Shown one piece after another: positions 46,073 to 56,293 of a stretch of 64,000 bases of DNA. Numbering within the stretch: the first letter of the stretch is position 1; every line of letters starts with the position of its first letter. Origin of the DNA: Pontivivens marinum (GTDB lineage Bacteria > Pseudomonadota > Alphaproteobacteria > Rhodobacterales > Rhodobacteraceae); assembly GCF_900231835.1 (NCBI RefSeq), contig NZ_OCTN01000002.1, forward strand, positions 62,001 through 126,000, given 5' to 3'. The position numbers and the translations under genes were made by a program. The notes beneath the pieces were generated by a model. It was not told where the DNA came from and searched no databases. It saw only the letters and a program-made list of their open reading frames with translations.

Positions 46073-47536
46073 TTATTCCGTATCATCCGCGTATTTCCGG
46101 CCATCTAGGGAGCGGACTTCTGTATCAACAATTGGCAAGTCGCCCAGCGTTTCACCCTGCGGAGCGATGGACAGGTTTTCAAACTTGCGCGCTTGGCTGA
46201 GCACCCGCGTTTCAACTGTGGCAATCGTGCCATTATAGTCGCGCACGGTGTTTGAGATTGAGCTGCCCAGCTTCTCCAACTTACCGGCCAAGCCTGATAG
46301 GCGCTTGTACAACTCGCGCGCGAGATCTGTTGCCTCCTGCGCATTTGCGCTCATCCGATCCTGCTGCCAGCCATAGGCCACTGATTTCATCAACGCGATC
46401 AATGTGGTGGGGGTTGCGATAATCACCTTGTTGGCGATTGCATCCTCGAACAGCGACGGATCTTCGCTGAGCGCGGCGGAATAAAATGCCTCGCCCGGAA
46501 TGAACATAATGACGAAATCGGGGGAGCCCGCGATGGCATCGAAATAGCTTTTCGCGGCTAACCCCCTCATCTGTGTGCGCAATTGCCGTGCGTGATTGCC
46601 GAGGGTGGTCTGCTTCTCAGGCCCATCATCCATGCCCGCAGCAGTTAGATAGGCGTCGAGCGAAGTTTTCGCGTCGATCACCAGCTTCTTGCCACCGGGC
46701 ATGTTGATCGTGGCATCTGGCCGTTGGCGTTGCCCGTCCACGTTGACGGATTTTTCCATGTGGAAGTCGACGTGATCGACCATGCCTGCCATCTCAACCA
46801 CTTGGCGCAGTTGGAATTCACCCCAGTTTCCGCGAGTCTTTGGCGCACGCAGGGCGCTCACCAAGCGATGGGTTTCGCTGGTCAGCTTTTCCTGCCCTTG
46901 GGCGAGGCTGACGACCTGCTGGCGGATTTGCTGATAGGCCCCCTCACGCGCCTTTTCCAGTTCTTGCGTCTGACGTTCAAACTTTGTCAGGTTTTCGCGG
47001 ATAGGGCCGAGCAGGGTCTCAATCCCCTTTTGCCGGGCGCCCAGATCGGCATCGGCGGCCTGTTTATGCTTCTCAAATCGTTCCGTCACGGATGTCAGGA
47101 AGCGTTCGGCGTTTCCGTCCAATGCTTTACGGGCCAGTTCGTCAAAGCGGCGTTCCAGCATTTCCTGCGCACCGCGCAATTCCTCAACCCGTGCGACGTG
47201 GTTTTGCTTCTCGGATTTCAGCTCGGAATTCAGGGTTGCGATCAGGCGCTCGGCGTCGCGCAACTCATCCGTCGTGTCGAGCAGGCGGTCCTTATAGTCC
47301 TGCGCTAGCGTCGCGCGTTCTTGCATTCGCGCCAGTTCGGTTTGCGCTTGGGCGGCATCCTGTGCCGCGGCGCGATGTGATTCTGCATCGGTGCGCAAAG
47401 TGGATATTTCACTGCGCAGGGCGCGTATGCTGAACAGTCCCCGCAGCAACCAGCCCGAAATCAGAGCGATCAGAGCAACAACATACCATTCCTGCAAGAC
47501 AGGATATTGCGCGAGCATTTCGTGAATCTGGTCCAT
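46073..47536 (-). CDS. rmuC: DNA recombination protein RmuC
   Basis: A 487-residue RmuC family protein that limits inversion and recombination between repeats. An N-terminal membrane anchor (about residues 13-35) is followed by a long coiled coil (about 35-160), then the nuclease-like core with NWGEFQLRQVVEMAGM and PDATINMPGGKKLVIDAKTSLDAY, where the DAK block corresponds to a PD-(D/E)XK-type active site. The ATG at 47536 has AGGAGG 4 nt upstream; the frame open to 47569 lacks support. It is divergent from purA. Confidence 0.94.
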   Translation of the reverse strand: MDQIHEMLAQYPVLQEWYVVALIALISGWLLRGLFSIRALRSEISTLRTDAESHRAAAQDAAQAQTELARMQERATLAQDYKDRLLDTTDELRDAERLIATLNSELKSEKQNHVARVEELRGAQEMLERRFDELARKALDGNAERFLTSVTERFEKHKQAADADLGARQKGIETLLGPIRENLTKFERQTQELEKAREGAYQQIRQQVVSLAQGQEKLTSETHRLVSALRAPKTRGNWGEFQLRQVVEMAGMVDHVDFHMEKSVNVDGQRQRPDATINMPGGKKLVIDAKTSLDAYLTAAGMDDGPEKQTTLGNHARQLRTQMRGLAAKSYFDAIAGSPDFVIMFIPGEAFYSAALSEDPSLFEDAIANKVIIATPTTLIALMKSVAYGWQQDRMSANAQEATDLARELYKRLSGLAGKLEKLGSSISNTVRDYNGTIATVETRVLSQARKFENLSIAPQGETLGDLPIVDTEVRSLDGRKYADDTE

Positions 47537-47651
47537 TTGGCCTCCTGAACAGGACCGTACAGGGAACATCCGCCAATGACACTCGCTATTTATGGTTTCA
47601 CACCGCAGATATGAAGGCTATACCGCGTCCGTAACAGCCAAGGAGAATGAT

Positions 47652-48944
47652 ATGGCCAATGTCGTCGTCGTAGGCGCCCAATGGGGCGATGAGGGCAAGG
47701 GCAAGATCGTGGACTGGCTCAGTGAGCGAGCAGACGTGATCGTGCGCTTTCAGGGTGGGCACAATGCCGGCCATACGCTCGTCATTGACGGCACGGTCTA
47801 CAAACTGTCGCTGCTGCCCTCGGGCATTTTGCGCGATGGAAAGCTGGGCGTGATCGGTAACGGCGTTGTTCTGGACCCATGGTCCCTGATGTCCGAAATC
47901 GAGAAGATCGCAGGGCAGGGCGTGACCGTTGGTCCGCATAACCTGATGATTGCTGAGAACACTCCACTGATCCTGCCCGTGCATCAAGACCTAGATCAGA
48001 TGCGCGAAGAAGCTGCCGGAAAGTCCAAAATCGGCACGACCGGTCGCGGTATCGGACCAGCATATGAGGATAAGGTTGGCCGCCGCTCGATCCGCGTTGC
48101 TGATCTTGCGGATGAAACAACGCTCGACGATCGTTTGGACCGTCTGCTGGCGCATCACGATGCGTTGCGTAAGGGTCTGGGCGCGGAGGCGATTGATCGC
48201 GCCGCGTTGAAGGCAAAGCTGCTTGAAATCGCACCAAGCATCCTGCAATTCGCCGCTCCAGTCTGGAAAGTGCTGGCGGAGAAGCGCAAGGCGGGCAACC
48301 GGATCCTGTTTGAGGGTGCGCAGGGCGCATTGCTCGACGTTGATTTCGGAACCTACCCCTATGTTACCTCGTCGAACACACTGGCCGGAATGGCTGCGAC
48401 GGGTTCGGGCATGGGGCCGGGATCGGTTGGATTTGTTCTAGGGATCGTAAAGGCTTACACCACGCGCGTTGGTGCGGGACCATTCCCGTGTGAGCTGGAT
48501 GATGCCGTTGGTGTGCATCTGGCGACCGTTGGGCGTGAAAAGGGTACAGTCACTGGCCGCGACCGCCGTTGTGGCTGGTTCGATTCCGTTCTGGTGCGTC
48601 AGACCTGCACGACAAGCGGCGTTAAGGGGATTGCCTTGACCAAGCTGGACGTGCTGGACGGGCTGGAGGAGCTGAAAATCTGTACCGGCTACAAGCTGGA
48701 CGGTGAAGTTCTGGACCATCTGCCAACTGCCGCCGCGCAGCAGGCACGTGTTGAGCCGATTTACGAAACCATGCCGGGTTGGCAGGGGTCCACGGTTGGT
48801 GCGCGCACTTGGGCCGAATTGCCCGCTGAAGCGATTAAATATGTGCGCCGTATCGAGGAGCTGATCGGTTGTCCGGTTGCGTTGCTGTCCACCTCGCCTG
48901 AGCGGGAAGACACGATCTTGGTCACGGACCCGTTCGAGGACTGA
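47652..48944 (+). CDS. purA: Adenylosuccinate synthetase
   Basis: Links IMP and aspartate with GTP to form adenylosuccinate in AMP synthesis. The 430-residue length is normal. The P-loop is [14 protein letters not shown] (about 4-17) with the catalytic D13-like aspartate, followed by GGHNAGHT (about 38-45), the [11 protein letters not shown] switch and the C-terminal [19 protein letters not shown] block. The ATG at 47652 has AAGGAG 6 nt upstream; the upstream frame from 47592 is the leader. It is followed by a strong terminator. Confidence 0.98.
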   Translation: MANVVVVGAQWGDEGKGKIVDWLSERADVIVRFQGGHNAGHTLVIDGTVYKLSLLPSGILRDGKLGVIGNGVVLDPWSLMSEIEKIAGQGVTVGPHNLMIAENTPLILPVHQDLDQMREEAAGKSKIGTTGRGIGPAYEDKVGRRSIRVADLADETTLDDRLDRLLAHHDALRKGLGAEAIDRAALKAKLLEIAPSILQFAAPVWKVLAEKRKAGNRILFEGAQGALLDVDFGTYPYVTSSNTLAGMAATGSGMGPGSVGFVLGIVKAYTTRVGAGPFPCELDDAVGVHLATVGREKGTVTGRDRRCGWFDSVLVRQTCTTSGVKGIALTKLDVLDGLEELKICTGYKLDGEVLDHLPTAAAQQARVEPIYETMPGWQGSTVGARTWAELPAEAIKYVRRIEELIGCPVALLSTSPEREDTILVTDPFED

Positions 48945-48972
48945 GTTCTACCGAACAATCAGACATAAAAAA

Positions 48973-48996
48973 GGGGCGCCGTTCGGTGCCCCTTTT
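48973..48996 (+). terminator. Rho-independent terminator after purA
   Basis: An 8-bp stem (48973-48980 with 48985-48992, one G-U pair) with loop GTTC is followed by TTTT and preceded by AAAAAA, so it may also end the convergent J-domain gene transcript. Confidence 0.85.
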
Positions 48997-49019
48997 ACGT
49001 TGTAGAGATTGAGAACCCG

Positions 49020-49679
49020 TTAATCGGGGAAGGATCGCGATCCCTTGATCTGATCCCACGCCCAAACGACCTCCTGCAACTTATCCTCGTCGTCGCGCTT
49101 TCCGCCATTCATGTCGGGGTGCAGATCCTTGACGAGGCTTTTGTAAACCTTACGCAATTCCGATTTGGTCAGCGTATCCTCCGCCGCGAGGATGGTCAGG
49201 GCCTTACGCTCTGTCGGGGGCAGCTTACGCTTGCGCGGGCGGTTGGGGGCGCTGGCGGGGTTCATTGTCGCGTTTTCACCCAGAACCTGCATCGGATCAT
49301 CGAATCCGAAGCGTGCCCATGCGCGGCCCTCCGTATGGGATGAGGTTTTTGCCTTCTCCGCACCGGTTTTGAATGACCACGTCGGGCGTTCGCCAACGCG
49401 ATCCTTCTCAAGCTGTTCGTCGAATTCTTCCTCGGAATGATACTCGAAGAAATTCCATTTCTGGTTATAGGCGCGGATGTGCTCCTTACAAAACCAGTAG
49501 AAATCTTCGAGTTTGTCCCGTGACTTAGGTGCACGATACAGGCCGCGTTCATTGCAGCCCTCATGGTCGCACTGTTTGGTTGATGAGGTTACGGCACCGG
49601 ACTGGCCGCGCGATTTAGCACGGCGTCGTTTGTCCGCACCAACGGAAATGTCAAAATCAAAGGGGTTATTGCGCGCCAT
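49020..49679 (-). CDS. J-domain protein with divergent N-terminus
   Basis: A 219-residue protein with a C-terminal J domain (about 150-219) carrying the essential HPD tripeptide in LVKDLHPDMNGGKRDDEDK. The first 150 residues are charged, with aromatic blocks (FYWFCKEHIRAYNQKWNFFEYHSEE) and a cysteine pattern (CDHEGC). That pattern may be a small metal-binding domain that recruits a specific client. J proteins stimulate DnaK; this one is a specialised co-chaperone, not DnaJ itself. The ATG at 49679 has AGGAGAG 7-8 nt upstream. It is divergent from bolA. Confidence 0.9.
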   Translation of the reverse strand: MARNNPFDFDISVGADKRRRAKSRGQSGAVTSSTKQCDHEGCNERGLYRAPKSRDKLEDFYWFCKEHIRAYNQKWNFFEYHSEEEFDEQLEKDRVGERPTWSFKTGAEKAKTSSHTEGRAWARFGFDDPMQVLGENATMNPASAPNRPRKRKLPPTERKALTILAAEDTLTKSELRKVYKSLVKDLHPDMNGGKRDDEDKLQEVVWAWDQIKGSRSFPD

Positions 49680-49777
49680 GCTAATCTCTCCTGCCGGGAC
49701 CACTTCCGAGTCGGGAGACGAGAGTTTAGACTTATCCCAGCCAAGGTGAAGAGCCACAGGGCAGTAGGAGAGAATTT

Positions 49778-50038
49778 TTGCGCGTCGCAGATCATATCAG
49801 TTTGAAATTAAAAGAAACCTTTGCACCGCAGCAATTGGAGGTCGTGGACGAATCCCACCTTCATGCCGGACATGCTGGCGCGCCCGAGGGTGGGCAGAGC
49901 CATTTTCGGGTGTTTATGCGCGCGGAAACGCTGGATGGCCTGAATCGCGTGGCGGTGCAGCGCCGGATTTATGCCGCGCTAAAGGCCGAAATGGCCGGAC
50001 CGATTCACGCGCTCGCCTTGGATGTTGCGGCGCGTTAA
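49778..50038 (+). CDS. bolA: BolA-family protein, TTG start
   Basis: An 86-residue BolA-type protein, which works with monothiol glutaredoxins in iron-sulfur cluster handling and stress responses. The fold blocks ISLKLKETFAPQQLEVVDESHLHAGH (about 7-32) include the histidine and the invariant glycine and histidine residues, and VQRRIYAALKAEM forms the C-terminal helix. No ATG fits, and the start is TTG at 49778 with GGAG 7 nt upstream, so low translation is expected. The J-domain gene is divergent, about 100 nt away. Confidence 0.9.
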   Translation: MRVADHISLKLKETFAPQQLEVVDESHLHAGHAGAPEGGQSHFRVFMRAETLDGLNRVAVQRRIYAALKAEMAGPIHALALDVAAR

Positions 50039-50150
50039 CTTTGAAAACGGCGGGCTGCTATGTGGCTGCTTTCAGGCTGCTCTATGGCTGGCATGGGGCA
50101 GGCGAGGTCGAAAAGGTTAACGGCTGGCCCGTGCCAGCCGTTTCCAGAAT

Positions 50151-51308
50151 TTAGCGACGTAGTGAGTCGATCAGTTTCGCGATGAAGCGCTCGCCCTCTG
50201 CCAATTGGTCGAGGCTGAGGAATTCATCGGGCTGGTGTGCCTGCTCGATCGAGCCGGGACCGCAGACGACGGTGGACACGCCACGCTCCTGAAACTGCCC
50301 GCCCTCAGTGCCGTAGGAGACTTTGCCGGAGGAGTTGTCGCCTGTCAGTTGCCGTACCAATGTGGCGGCTGCGCCATCGGTTTCGGGGCGTAGTCCAGGC
50401 ACGCGGCCGCGACGCTCAATGTCGATACCTGCCTCGGGGCGGATGGCCTGAATTTCGGCCTCCAACTCGGCAGCCTTTTCGCGGAAACGCTTTTCCCAAT
50501 CATCGACGCTTTCATGGGGAGCGACGCGAATATCGATGACGAAGGTGCAATCCTTGGCCGTGATATTATGCGCTGTACCACCCGCGATGACGCCGGAATG
50601 CAGGGTCGTCCATGGCGGCTCGAACCCTGTATCGGGCAGGGCGTTGGCGCGATTTTCCTGCATGGTTTCATACATCCAGTTGATCAGGCGCGATGCCGTC
50701 ATCACCGCAGAAACGCCGGTGTGGACGAGAGAGGAATGTACCTCGAACCCGCGCACATGGATGTTCAGGCCGACAGAGCCCTTATGCCCGTCAACAAGGC
50801 GCATCATGGACGGCTCGCCCACAATACAGGCGCGGGGCATGGGCAGTTCAGCAACCATGCGGTCGATCATGGGTGGCGCGCCGATGCAGCCGACCTCCTC
50901 GTCATAACTCAGCGCCAACATGATCGGTTGGGCCAGATCGGCGGCAACCATTTGCGGCACCGCGGCCAGTGCGGTGGCCAGAAAGCCCTTCATGTCGCAG
51001 GTGCCGCGACCGAACAGTTTTCCGTCACGCTCGGTCAGGGTCCATGGGTCGCAGGTCCATTCCTGACCATCGGTGGGTACAACATCGGTGTGGCCGGACA
51101 GGACAACGCCGCCCTCAACCTCAGGCCCGATCAGGGCGTGCAGGCTGGCCTTGGTCCCTGTTTCGTCGAATGTGCGATGCGAGGTAACGCCATGTGATTC
51201 AAGGTAATCCGCAACGAAATCAATCAGCGGCAGGTTGCTGTCACGACTGACGGTCGGGAACGAGACGAGGCGTTCCAGCATTTCGCGCGCGGTGTACTGC
51301 TGTGTCAT
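50151..51308 (-). CDS. argE: Acetylornithine deacetylase
   Basis: A 385-residue M20 metallopeptidase-fold enzyme that removes acetyl from N-acetylornithine in arginine synthesis. The metal blocks are SGHTDVVPTD (about 71-80), GRGTCDMKGFLA (about 105-116) and SYDEEVGCIGA (about 139-149) with the general-base glutamate. The near-C-terminal metal histidine lies in IEQAHQPDEF. The VPTDGQEW and DMKGF wording points to ArgE over DapE. It is divergent from the peptide ABC operon, with about 170 nt between starts. Confidence 0.9.
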   Translation of the reverse strand: MTQQYTAREMLERLVSFPTVSRDSNLPLIDFVADYLESHGVTSHRTFDETGTKASLHALIGPEVEGGVVLSGHTDVVPTDGQEWTCDPWTLTERDGKLFGRGTCDMKGFLATALAAVPQMVAADLAQPIMLALSYDEEVGCIGAPPMIDRMVAELPMPRACIVGEPSMMRLVDGHKGSVGLNIHVRGFEVHSSLVHTGVSAVMTASRLINWMYETMQENRANALPDTGFEPPWTTLHSGVIAGGTAHNITAKDCTFVIDIRVAPHESVDDWEKRFREKAAELEAEIQAIRPEAGIDIERRGRVPGLRPETDGAAATLVRQLTGDNSSGKVSYGTEGGQFQERGVSTVVCGPGSIEQAHQPDEFLSLDQLAEGERFIAKLIDSLRR

Positions 51309-51475
51309 TTGAAATCCCTACGGTTGTAAAACCGGCGGAGCTTGGGGGCGACTGACGCTGACGTCAAGCGCTGTATGGCACTTGCAAGCCAGAGAGAATC
51401 AGCGTCTTATTTCGATGATAGAGCGACCTGAAAGCGCCGGAGAGCGCGATCCACCTGGTCGCAGACAGGGATAAT

Positions 51476-52477
51476 ATGCGCGATACGACTGCACCGCTTT
51501 TAGACGTAGCGGGGCTGAAAACTGTATTTCACACCCGCTCCGGGGATGTTCATGCAGTGAACTCAATTTCGTTTGCTCTGGAGGCAGGCGAGCTTGTCGG
51601 CGTTGTCGGCGAGAGTGGTTCCGGCAAGTCCGTAACCATGATGAGCCTGATGGACCTGCTGCCACGCTCGGCGGAGATTGTCGGCGGCGAGGTCCTGTTC
51701 GAGGGGCGCGACGTGCGCGGCATGACCCGTGCGGAGTTGCTGCAATTGCGGGGCCGTGATGTCGGTTTCGTGTTTCAGGACCCGATGACGTCGCTGAATC
51801 CGGTCTTCACCGTTGGCCGTCAAATCACCGAGCGTCTGCGCAAACACATGGGCATGACCAAAGCGGAAGCCAAGGTGCGTGCAGCCGAGTTGCTAGGCCT
51901 TGTCGGGATTTCCGATCCTGAGCGTCGGTTGAGCGATTACCCGCACCAGTTTTCCGGTGGCATGCGGCAGCGGGTGATGATTGCCATCGCCCTGGCCTGT
52001 GACCCGAAGCTGTTGATTGCGGATGAGCCGACCACTGCGCTGGACGTGACCATTCAGGCGCAAATTATCGAACTGGTCCGTGATTTGCGGCGCAAGCTGG
52101 ATATGGGCATCATCTGGATCACTCATGATCTGGGCGTGGTTGCCGGTATCGCGGACCGTGTCATCGTTATGTATGCGGGCCAGATTGTAGAGCAGGGACC
52201 AGTTCGCGACTTGTTTGCACGGCCCCAGCACCCCTATACCCGCGCCCTGCTGGAAACTTTGCCCAAGGTAACGGGTGAGCGGTCGGAGCGCCTGCACACG
52301 ATTGAGGGACAACCCCCGTCGCTGGGTGATGAACCGACAAGCTGTCCATTTGCGCCGCGTTGTGCCCATGCCTTTGCGCGCTGTATGACCGAAAACCCGT
52401 TCCGGGTTGATGTTGGCGGGGGCCATGATGTCGCCTGCTGGTGGGACCCTGAAACCGGAGAGATGCGGGATGTCTGA
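51476..52477 (+). CDS. Peptide-type ABC transporter ATP-binding protein (DppD/OppD)
   Basis: A 333-residue ATPase of the oligopeptide/nickel class. The P-loop is [13 protein letters not shown] (residues 42-54). The Q loop, the signature SGGMRQRV and the Walker [13 protein letters not shown] follow, then the switch histidine in [11 protein letters not shown]-terminal oligo_HPY domain with a cysteine cluster ([14 protein letters not shown]) is usual for DppD/OppD. It is the first gene of the operon and overlaps the second ATPase by 8 nt. The binding protein and permeases follow, an inverted order compared with many dpp operons. Confidence 0.94.
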   Translation: MRDTTAPLLDVAGLKTVFHTRSGDVHAVNSISFALEAGELVGVVGESGSGKSVTMMSLMDLLPRSAEIVGGEVLFEGRDVRGMTRAELLQLRGRDVGFVFQDPMTSLNPVFTVGRQITERLRKHMGMTKAEAKVRAAELLGLVGISDPERRLSDYPHQFSGGMRQRVMIAIALACDPKLLIADEPTTALDVTIQAQIIELVRDLRRKLDMGIIWITHDLGVVAGIADRVIVMYAGQIVEQGPVRDLFARPQHPYTRALLETLPKVTGERSERLHTIEGQPPSLGDEPTSCPFAPRCAHAFARCMTENPFRVDVGGGHDVACWWDPETGEMRDV

Positions 52478-53447
52478 GGCACTGGTCGAGGTCCGTAACC
52501 TCACAATGCATTTCGACATTCACGCTGGTATTTTGCGCCGCAAGGTTGGCGCGGTGCGTGCAGTGGATGGCCTGAGCTTTGACATTATGCAGGGCGAAAC
52601 GCTGGGTCTGGTCGGGGAAAGCGGTTGCGGTAAATCCACAACTGGCCGCGCGATCTTGCGTTTATATGATCCCACCGATGGCTCCGTCAAAATCGACGGT
52701 GTTGATATTGCCAGCCTGAACACCAGCGACCTGCGCAAAGCGCGGCCGCAAATGCAGATGATCTTTCAGGATCCGCAGGCCAGCCTGAACCCGCGGATGA
52801 ATGTCAGCGAGATCATCGCGGAACCGCTGCGTGAGCATACCAAGATGGACAGCGCCGCCCGCGATGCCCGTGTCCGTGAGTTGATGGATGCGGTGGGTTT
52901 GAACCGTGCCTTTGCCAGCCGGTATCCCCATGAATTTTCCGGCGGTCAGCGGCAGCGGATCGGGATTGCGCGGGCGCTGGCCCTCAATCCGAAATTCATT
53001 GTTTGTGATGAGCCGATTGCCGCGCTGGATGTGTCAATTCAGGCGCAGGTTGTTAATTTGCTTGAGGATTTGCAACGTGAACTGGGGCTGACCTATCTGT
53101 TCATCTCGCATGACCTCAGCATGGTGCGCCATTTGGCGACGCGGGTTGCGGTGATGTATCTGGGTAAGATTGTGGAGCTGGCGCCGCGTGACGCGCTGTA
53201 TTCCGATCCACATCACCCATACACTCAGGCATTGCTAAGCGCGGTTCCCGTTGCCGATCCTGAGGTTGAGGCGACCCGCAAGCAGATCATTCTGGAGGGC
53301 GACGTGCCCAGCCCGGCAAAACCGCCAGAGGGCTGCAATTTCTGCACACGCTGCCCCAAGGTGATGGATATCTGTCGTAAGGTATCCCCCGAATTCCGTG
53401 AACATGCGCCGGGCCGTTTCAGTGCCTGCCATTTGATGGATGAATAA
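52470..53447 (+). CDS. Peptide-type ABC transporter ATP-binding protein (DppF/OppF)
   Basis: A 325-residue partner ATPase. The P-loop is [16 protein letters not shown] (residues 45-60), with the signature SGGQRQRI, Walker [14 protein letters not shown] and switch SHDLSMV. Its C-terminal domain again has a cysteine cluster ([14 protein letters not shown]). The ATG at 52470 sits within the last codons of the first ATPase gene, behind GGAGAG. Earlier in-frame ATGs to 52407 lie in coding sequence and are not needed. Two different ATPase subunits are standard in this transporter class. Confidence 0.94.
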   Translation: MSEALVEVRNLTMHFDIHAGILRRKVGAVRAVDGLSFDIMQGETLGLVGESGCGKSTTGRAILRLYDPTDGSVKIDGVDIASLNTSDLRKARPQMQMIFQDPQASLNPRMNVSEIIAEPLREHTKMDSAARDARVRELMDAVGLNRAFASRYPHEFSGGQRQRIGIARALALNPKFIVCDEPIAALDVSIQAQVVNLLEDLQRELGLTYLFISHDLSMVRHLATRVAVMYLGKIVELAPRDALYSDPHHPYTQALLSAVPVADPEVEATRKQIILEGDVPSPAKPPEGCNFCTRCPKVMDICRKVSPEFREHAPGRFSACHLMDE

Positions 53448-53505
53448 AAAGACGCAACTTATTGCGCGAAAACAAAAAAATAATATCCCAACAAGGAGTA
53501 TCCCA

Positions 53506-55200
53506 ATGAAAAAGATCGGTTTCCTAATGGCCGCAACCGCTTTGGTTGCCGCCGGTGCTGCACAGGCCGAGCGTGCCTCGGATGGTCAGCTGAACATCAT
53601 TTATTGGCAGGCACCCTCGCTGCTGAACCCATATCTGTCCGGCGGCACGAAGGAGCTTGAAGCTGCTTCGCTCGTGATTGAGCCGCTGGCCCGCTATAAC
53701 GAGACGGGTACAATGGTGCCGTTCCTCGTTGATGAAATCCCGACTGTTGCCAATGGCGGCGTGTCCGAGGATCTGACCAGCATCACATGGACCCTGAGCG
53801 AAGGCATCCTGTGGTCCGACGGCACACCACTGACCGCAGCAGACGCTGTGTTCACATGGCAGTATTGCACGGACGAAAATTCCGGCTGCGCGCAGTTGTC
53901 CAACTATAACGACGTTGAGAGCGTCGAGGCGCTGGACGATCGCACGATCAAGATCACGTTCTCCGTTCCCAAGCCATTCCCGTACGGCCCATTCGTTGGC
54001 GCACAGTCGCCCATCATTCAGGCGGCTCAGTTTGCCGAGTGCGTTGGCGCAGCGGCTCCTACCTGTACAGATGCGAACTTCGCGCCAATCGGCACCGGCC
54101 CGTTTGTCGTAACCGACTTTAAGGCGAACGACGTTGCATCCTTTGCTGCGAACGAGAACTACCGCGATCCGGCACAGCCTGCATTCGCGACTGTGAACTT
54201 CAAAGGCGGCGGCGATGCTGCATCCGCGGCGCGTTCGGTCCTGGAAACAGGCGAGTTTGACTACGCTTGGAACCTTCAGGTTGAGCCTGAAATCCTGACG
54301 CAAATGTCCGCTGCGGGGCAGGGTACTGTTGTTTCCGCATTCGGTACTTCGGTTGAGCGTATGCACGTCAACCAGACCGATCCTAACCCTGATCTGGGTG
54401 ATGAGCGTGGTACCGCAGCGCATCCGCACCCGTTCCTGACAGACCCACGGGTTAGCCGCGCGCTGTCCATCGCGATTGACCGCGAAATTCTGGTTGAGGC
54501 AGGCTACGGCTCGGCTGGTCAGCCAACCTGTAACGTTCTGCCGGCGCCTGCGATCTATGCGTCCACGAACAATGACTGGTGCCTGAACTACGATCCTGAT
54601 GAGGCAAACCGCATTCTGGACGAAGCTGGCTGGGTTGTTGGCGATGATGGTGTTCGCGTTAAGGACGGCGTGCGTTTGAGTGTGCTGTACCAGACCTCCA
54701 CCAACTCCGTTCGTCAGGGCACACAGGCTCTGGTCAAGCAGATGTGGGAGCTGATCGGTGTTGAAACCGAGCTGCGCAACATCGACGCTTCGGTCTTCTT
54801 TGGCGGTGATCCATCCAGCCCCGATACGTTCCAGAAGTTCTTTGCCGATATCGAGATGTACACCAACAACTTCGACGGCACCGATCCTGAGCGTTACATG
54901 GGCAACTGGGCCTGCGCCGAGGCACCCTCGCCCGAGACGCAGTGGCAGGGTTCGAACAACCAGCGTTTCTGCTCTGCTGAGTATGACGAGTTGGTTGTAG
55001 AGTTCGGTCAAACCGCTGCTCTGGAAGATCGCGCCGCACTGGCGATCAAAATGAACGACATGCTGATGGATAGCGGTTCGATCATTCCTCTGGTGCACCG
55101 TGGTGGTGTTTCCGCGCACGCAAACTCCCTGCAAGGTGTTCTGATGAACGAGTGGGATAGTGAGCTGTGGAACATTGCTGACTGGACCCGCGCAGACTAA
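53506..55200 (+). CDS. Peptide-type ABC transporter substrate-binding protein
   Basis: A 564-residue periplasmic family 5 binding protein. Residues 1-22 are a signal peptide ending AQA. The fold blocks are visible as LNIIYWQAPSLLNPYL, WTLSEGILWSDGTPLTAADAVFTW and RALSIAIDREILV. Cysteines are more frequent than usual (for example CTDENSGC, FAECVGAAAPTC, ADWACAEA), so there are probably disulfides. The ligand cannot be read; peptides, nickel or sugars are possible in this family. The ATG at 53506 has AAGGAG 7 nt upstream. A GC hairpin follows the stop. Confidence 0.94.
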   Translation: MKKIGFLMAATALVAAGAAQAERASDGQLNIIYWQAPSLLNPYLSGGTKELEAASLVIEPLARYNETGTMVPFLVDEIPTVANGGVSEDLTSITWTLSEGILWSDGTPLTAADAVFTWQYCTDENSGCAQLSNYNDVESVEALDDRTIKITFSVPKPFPYGPFVGAQSPIIQAAQFAECVGAAAPTCTDANFAPIGTGPFVVTDFKANDVASFAANENYRDPAQPAFATVNFKGGGDAASAARSVLETGEFDYAWNLQVEPEILTQMSAAGQGTVVSAFGTSVERMHVNQTDPNPDLGDERGTAAHPHPFLTDPRVSRALSIAIDREILVEAGYGSAGQPTCNVLPAPAIYASTNNDWCLNYDPDEANRILDEAGWVVGDDGVRVKDGVRLSVLYQTSTNSVRQGTQALVKQMWELIGVETELRNIDASVFFGGDPSSPDTFQKFFADIEMYTNNFDGTDPERYMGNWACAEAPSPETQWQGSNNQRFCSAEYDELVVEFGQTAALEDRAALAIKMNDMLMDSGSIIPLVHRGGVSAHANSLQGVLMNEWDSELWNIADWTRAD

Positions 55201-55210
55201 TCGCGCAATC

Positions 55211-55234
55211 GGAGCGGCGGCTTGCTGCCGCTCC
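55211..55234 (+). other. Intercistronic hairpin after the binding-protein gene
   Basis: GGAGCGGC (55211-55218) pairs with GCCGCTCC (55227-55234) around an 8-nt loop, without a U tract. It probably raises the level of binding-protein mRNA relative to the permeases, as is common in such operons. Confidence 0.6.
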
Positions 55235-55282
55235 ACCACCCTATTTCTCCCCTTCTCCCCAAGCTTCTGACCCGAGGTGTCG

Positions 55283-56293
55283 ATGTTCGCATTCACCATT
55301 AGACGATTGCTATTCGCAATCCCGACGCTTTTGGCCATTAGCTTTATAATCTTCGCGATTTTAGACCTTGCGCCAAGCGATCCCACCGGCAACCTACCGC
55401 TGACAATCCCGCCTGAGGTGCGCGCGCAGATCCGATCCTCGCTGGGCTTGGATGAGCCTTTCCCGATCCGCTATGCACTGTGGCTGAACCAGTTTTTCAT
55501 CAACGAGCCGTTGAACATGATCGAGGGCTGGACCGGCTGGACCATCGGTGACGGTGAGCGGTTGCGCGTCACATCCTGGGCAACCCGCTCGCCGGTTGTT
55601 GACCTGATTGTCGAGCGTATGCCGCAAACCCTGTGGGTTGTCGGGATGAGCCAGATTATCGCGATCCTGATTGCGGTGCCGATCGGCGTTATCTCCGCCT
55701 ATAAGCAATATTCGTGGTTCGATCAGATCGGCACATTTGTCAGTATGCTTGGCTTTTCGATCCCGACATTCTTTACCGGTCTGGTTTTCATCGTGCTGTT
55801 TTCGGTGCATCTGAAGTGGTTCCCGTCGATCTATGACACCAACCACGTCATCGATAGCTGGAGCAGCTTTGTGTTCCAGATCAAGCAGATGATTATGCCG
55901 ACAATGGTTCTGGCATTGGCCACCGCCGCGCAGCTATCGCGCTATATGCGGGCGTCGATGCTGGATAACTTGCAGCAGGATTATGTGCGGACCGCACGGG
56001 CCAAGGGCTTGAGCGAGCGGGTGGTGGTTACGATCCACGTGCTGCGCAACTCGATGATCCCTGTTGTGACCGTGATTGCGCTGAATGTTCCCACCATCTT
56101 TGGCGGGGCGATCATTACGGAGCAGATCTTTCGTGTGAACGGGATCGGCCAGTTGCTGATTATTGGCATTCAGGGCGCGGATATTCCGCTGGTTCAGACG
56201 CTAACCTTCATTTTCGCGGTGCTTATCGTGATGTTCAACCTAATCGCTGATGTCCTCTACGGCATTCTAGACCCGAGGATTCGTTATGAGTGA
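55283..56293 (+). CDS. Peptide-type ABC transporter permease 1 (DppB)
   Basis: A 336-residue inner-membrane permease with about six helices. The first helix (RRLLFAIPTLLAISFIIFAI) and the large periplasmic loop (about 35-110) are typical of DppB/OppB. The EAA-type motif is DYVRTARAKGLSERVVV (about 230-246). The ATG at 55283 has GAGG 6 nt upstream; the GTG at 55277 is weaker. The last codons overlap the XRE gene start by 8 nt (ATGAGTGA). Confidence 0.94.
   Translation: MFAFTIRRLLFAIPTLLAISFIIFAILDLAPSDPTGNLPLTIPPEVRAQIRSSLGLDEPFPIRYALWLNQFFINEPLNMIEGWTGWTIGDGERLRVTSWATRSPVVDLIVERMPQTLWVVGMSQIIAILIAVPIGVISAYKQYSWFDQIGTFVSMLGFSIPTFFTGLVFIVLFSVHLKWFPSIYDTNHVIDSWSSFVFQIKQMIMPTMVLALATAAQLSRYMRASMLDNLQQDYVRTARAKGLSERVVVTIHVLRNSMIPVVTVIALNVPTIFGGAIITEQIFRVNGIGQLLIIGIQGADIPLVQTLTFIFAVLIVMFNLIADVLYGILDPRIRYE

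Noticed and set aside
53524-55392. A 622-codon minus-strand open frame opposite the ABC binding-protein gene
   Set aside because: It is antisense to a clear signal-peptide-bearing binding protein and runs into the permease gene; no recognisable domain.
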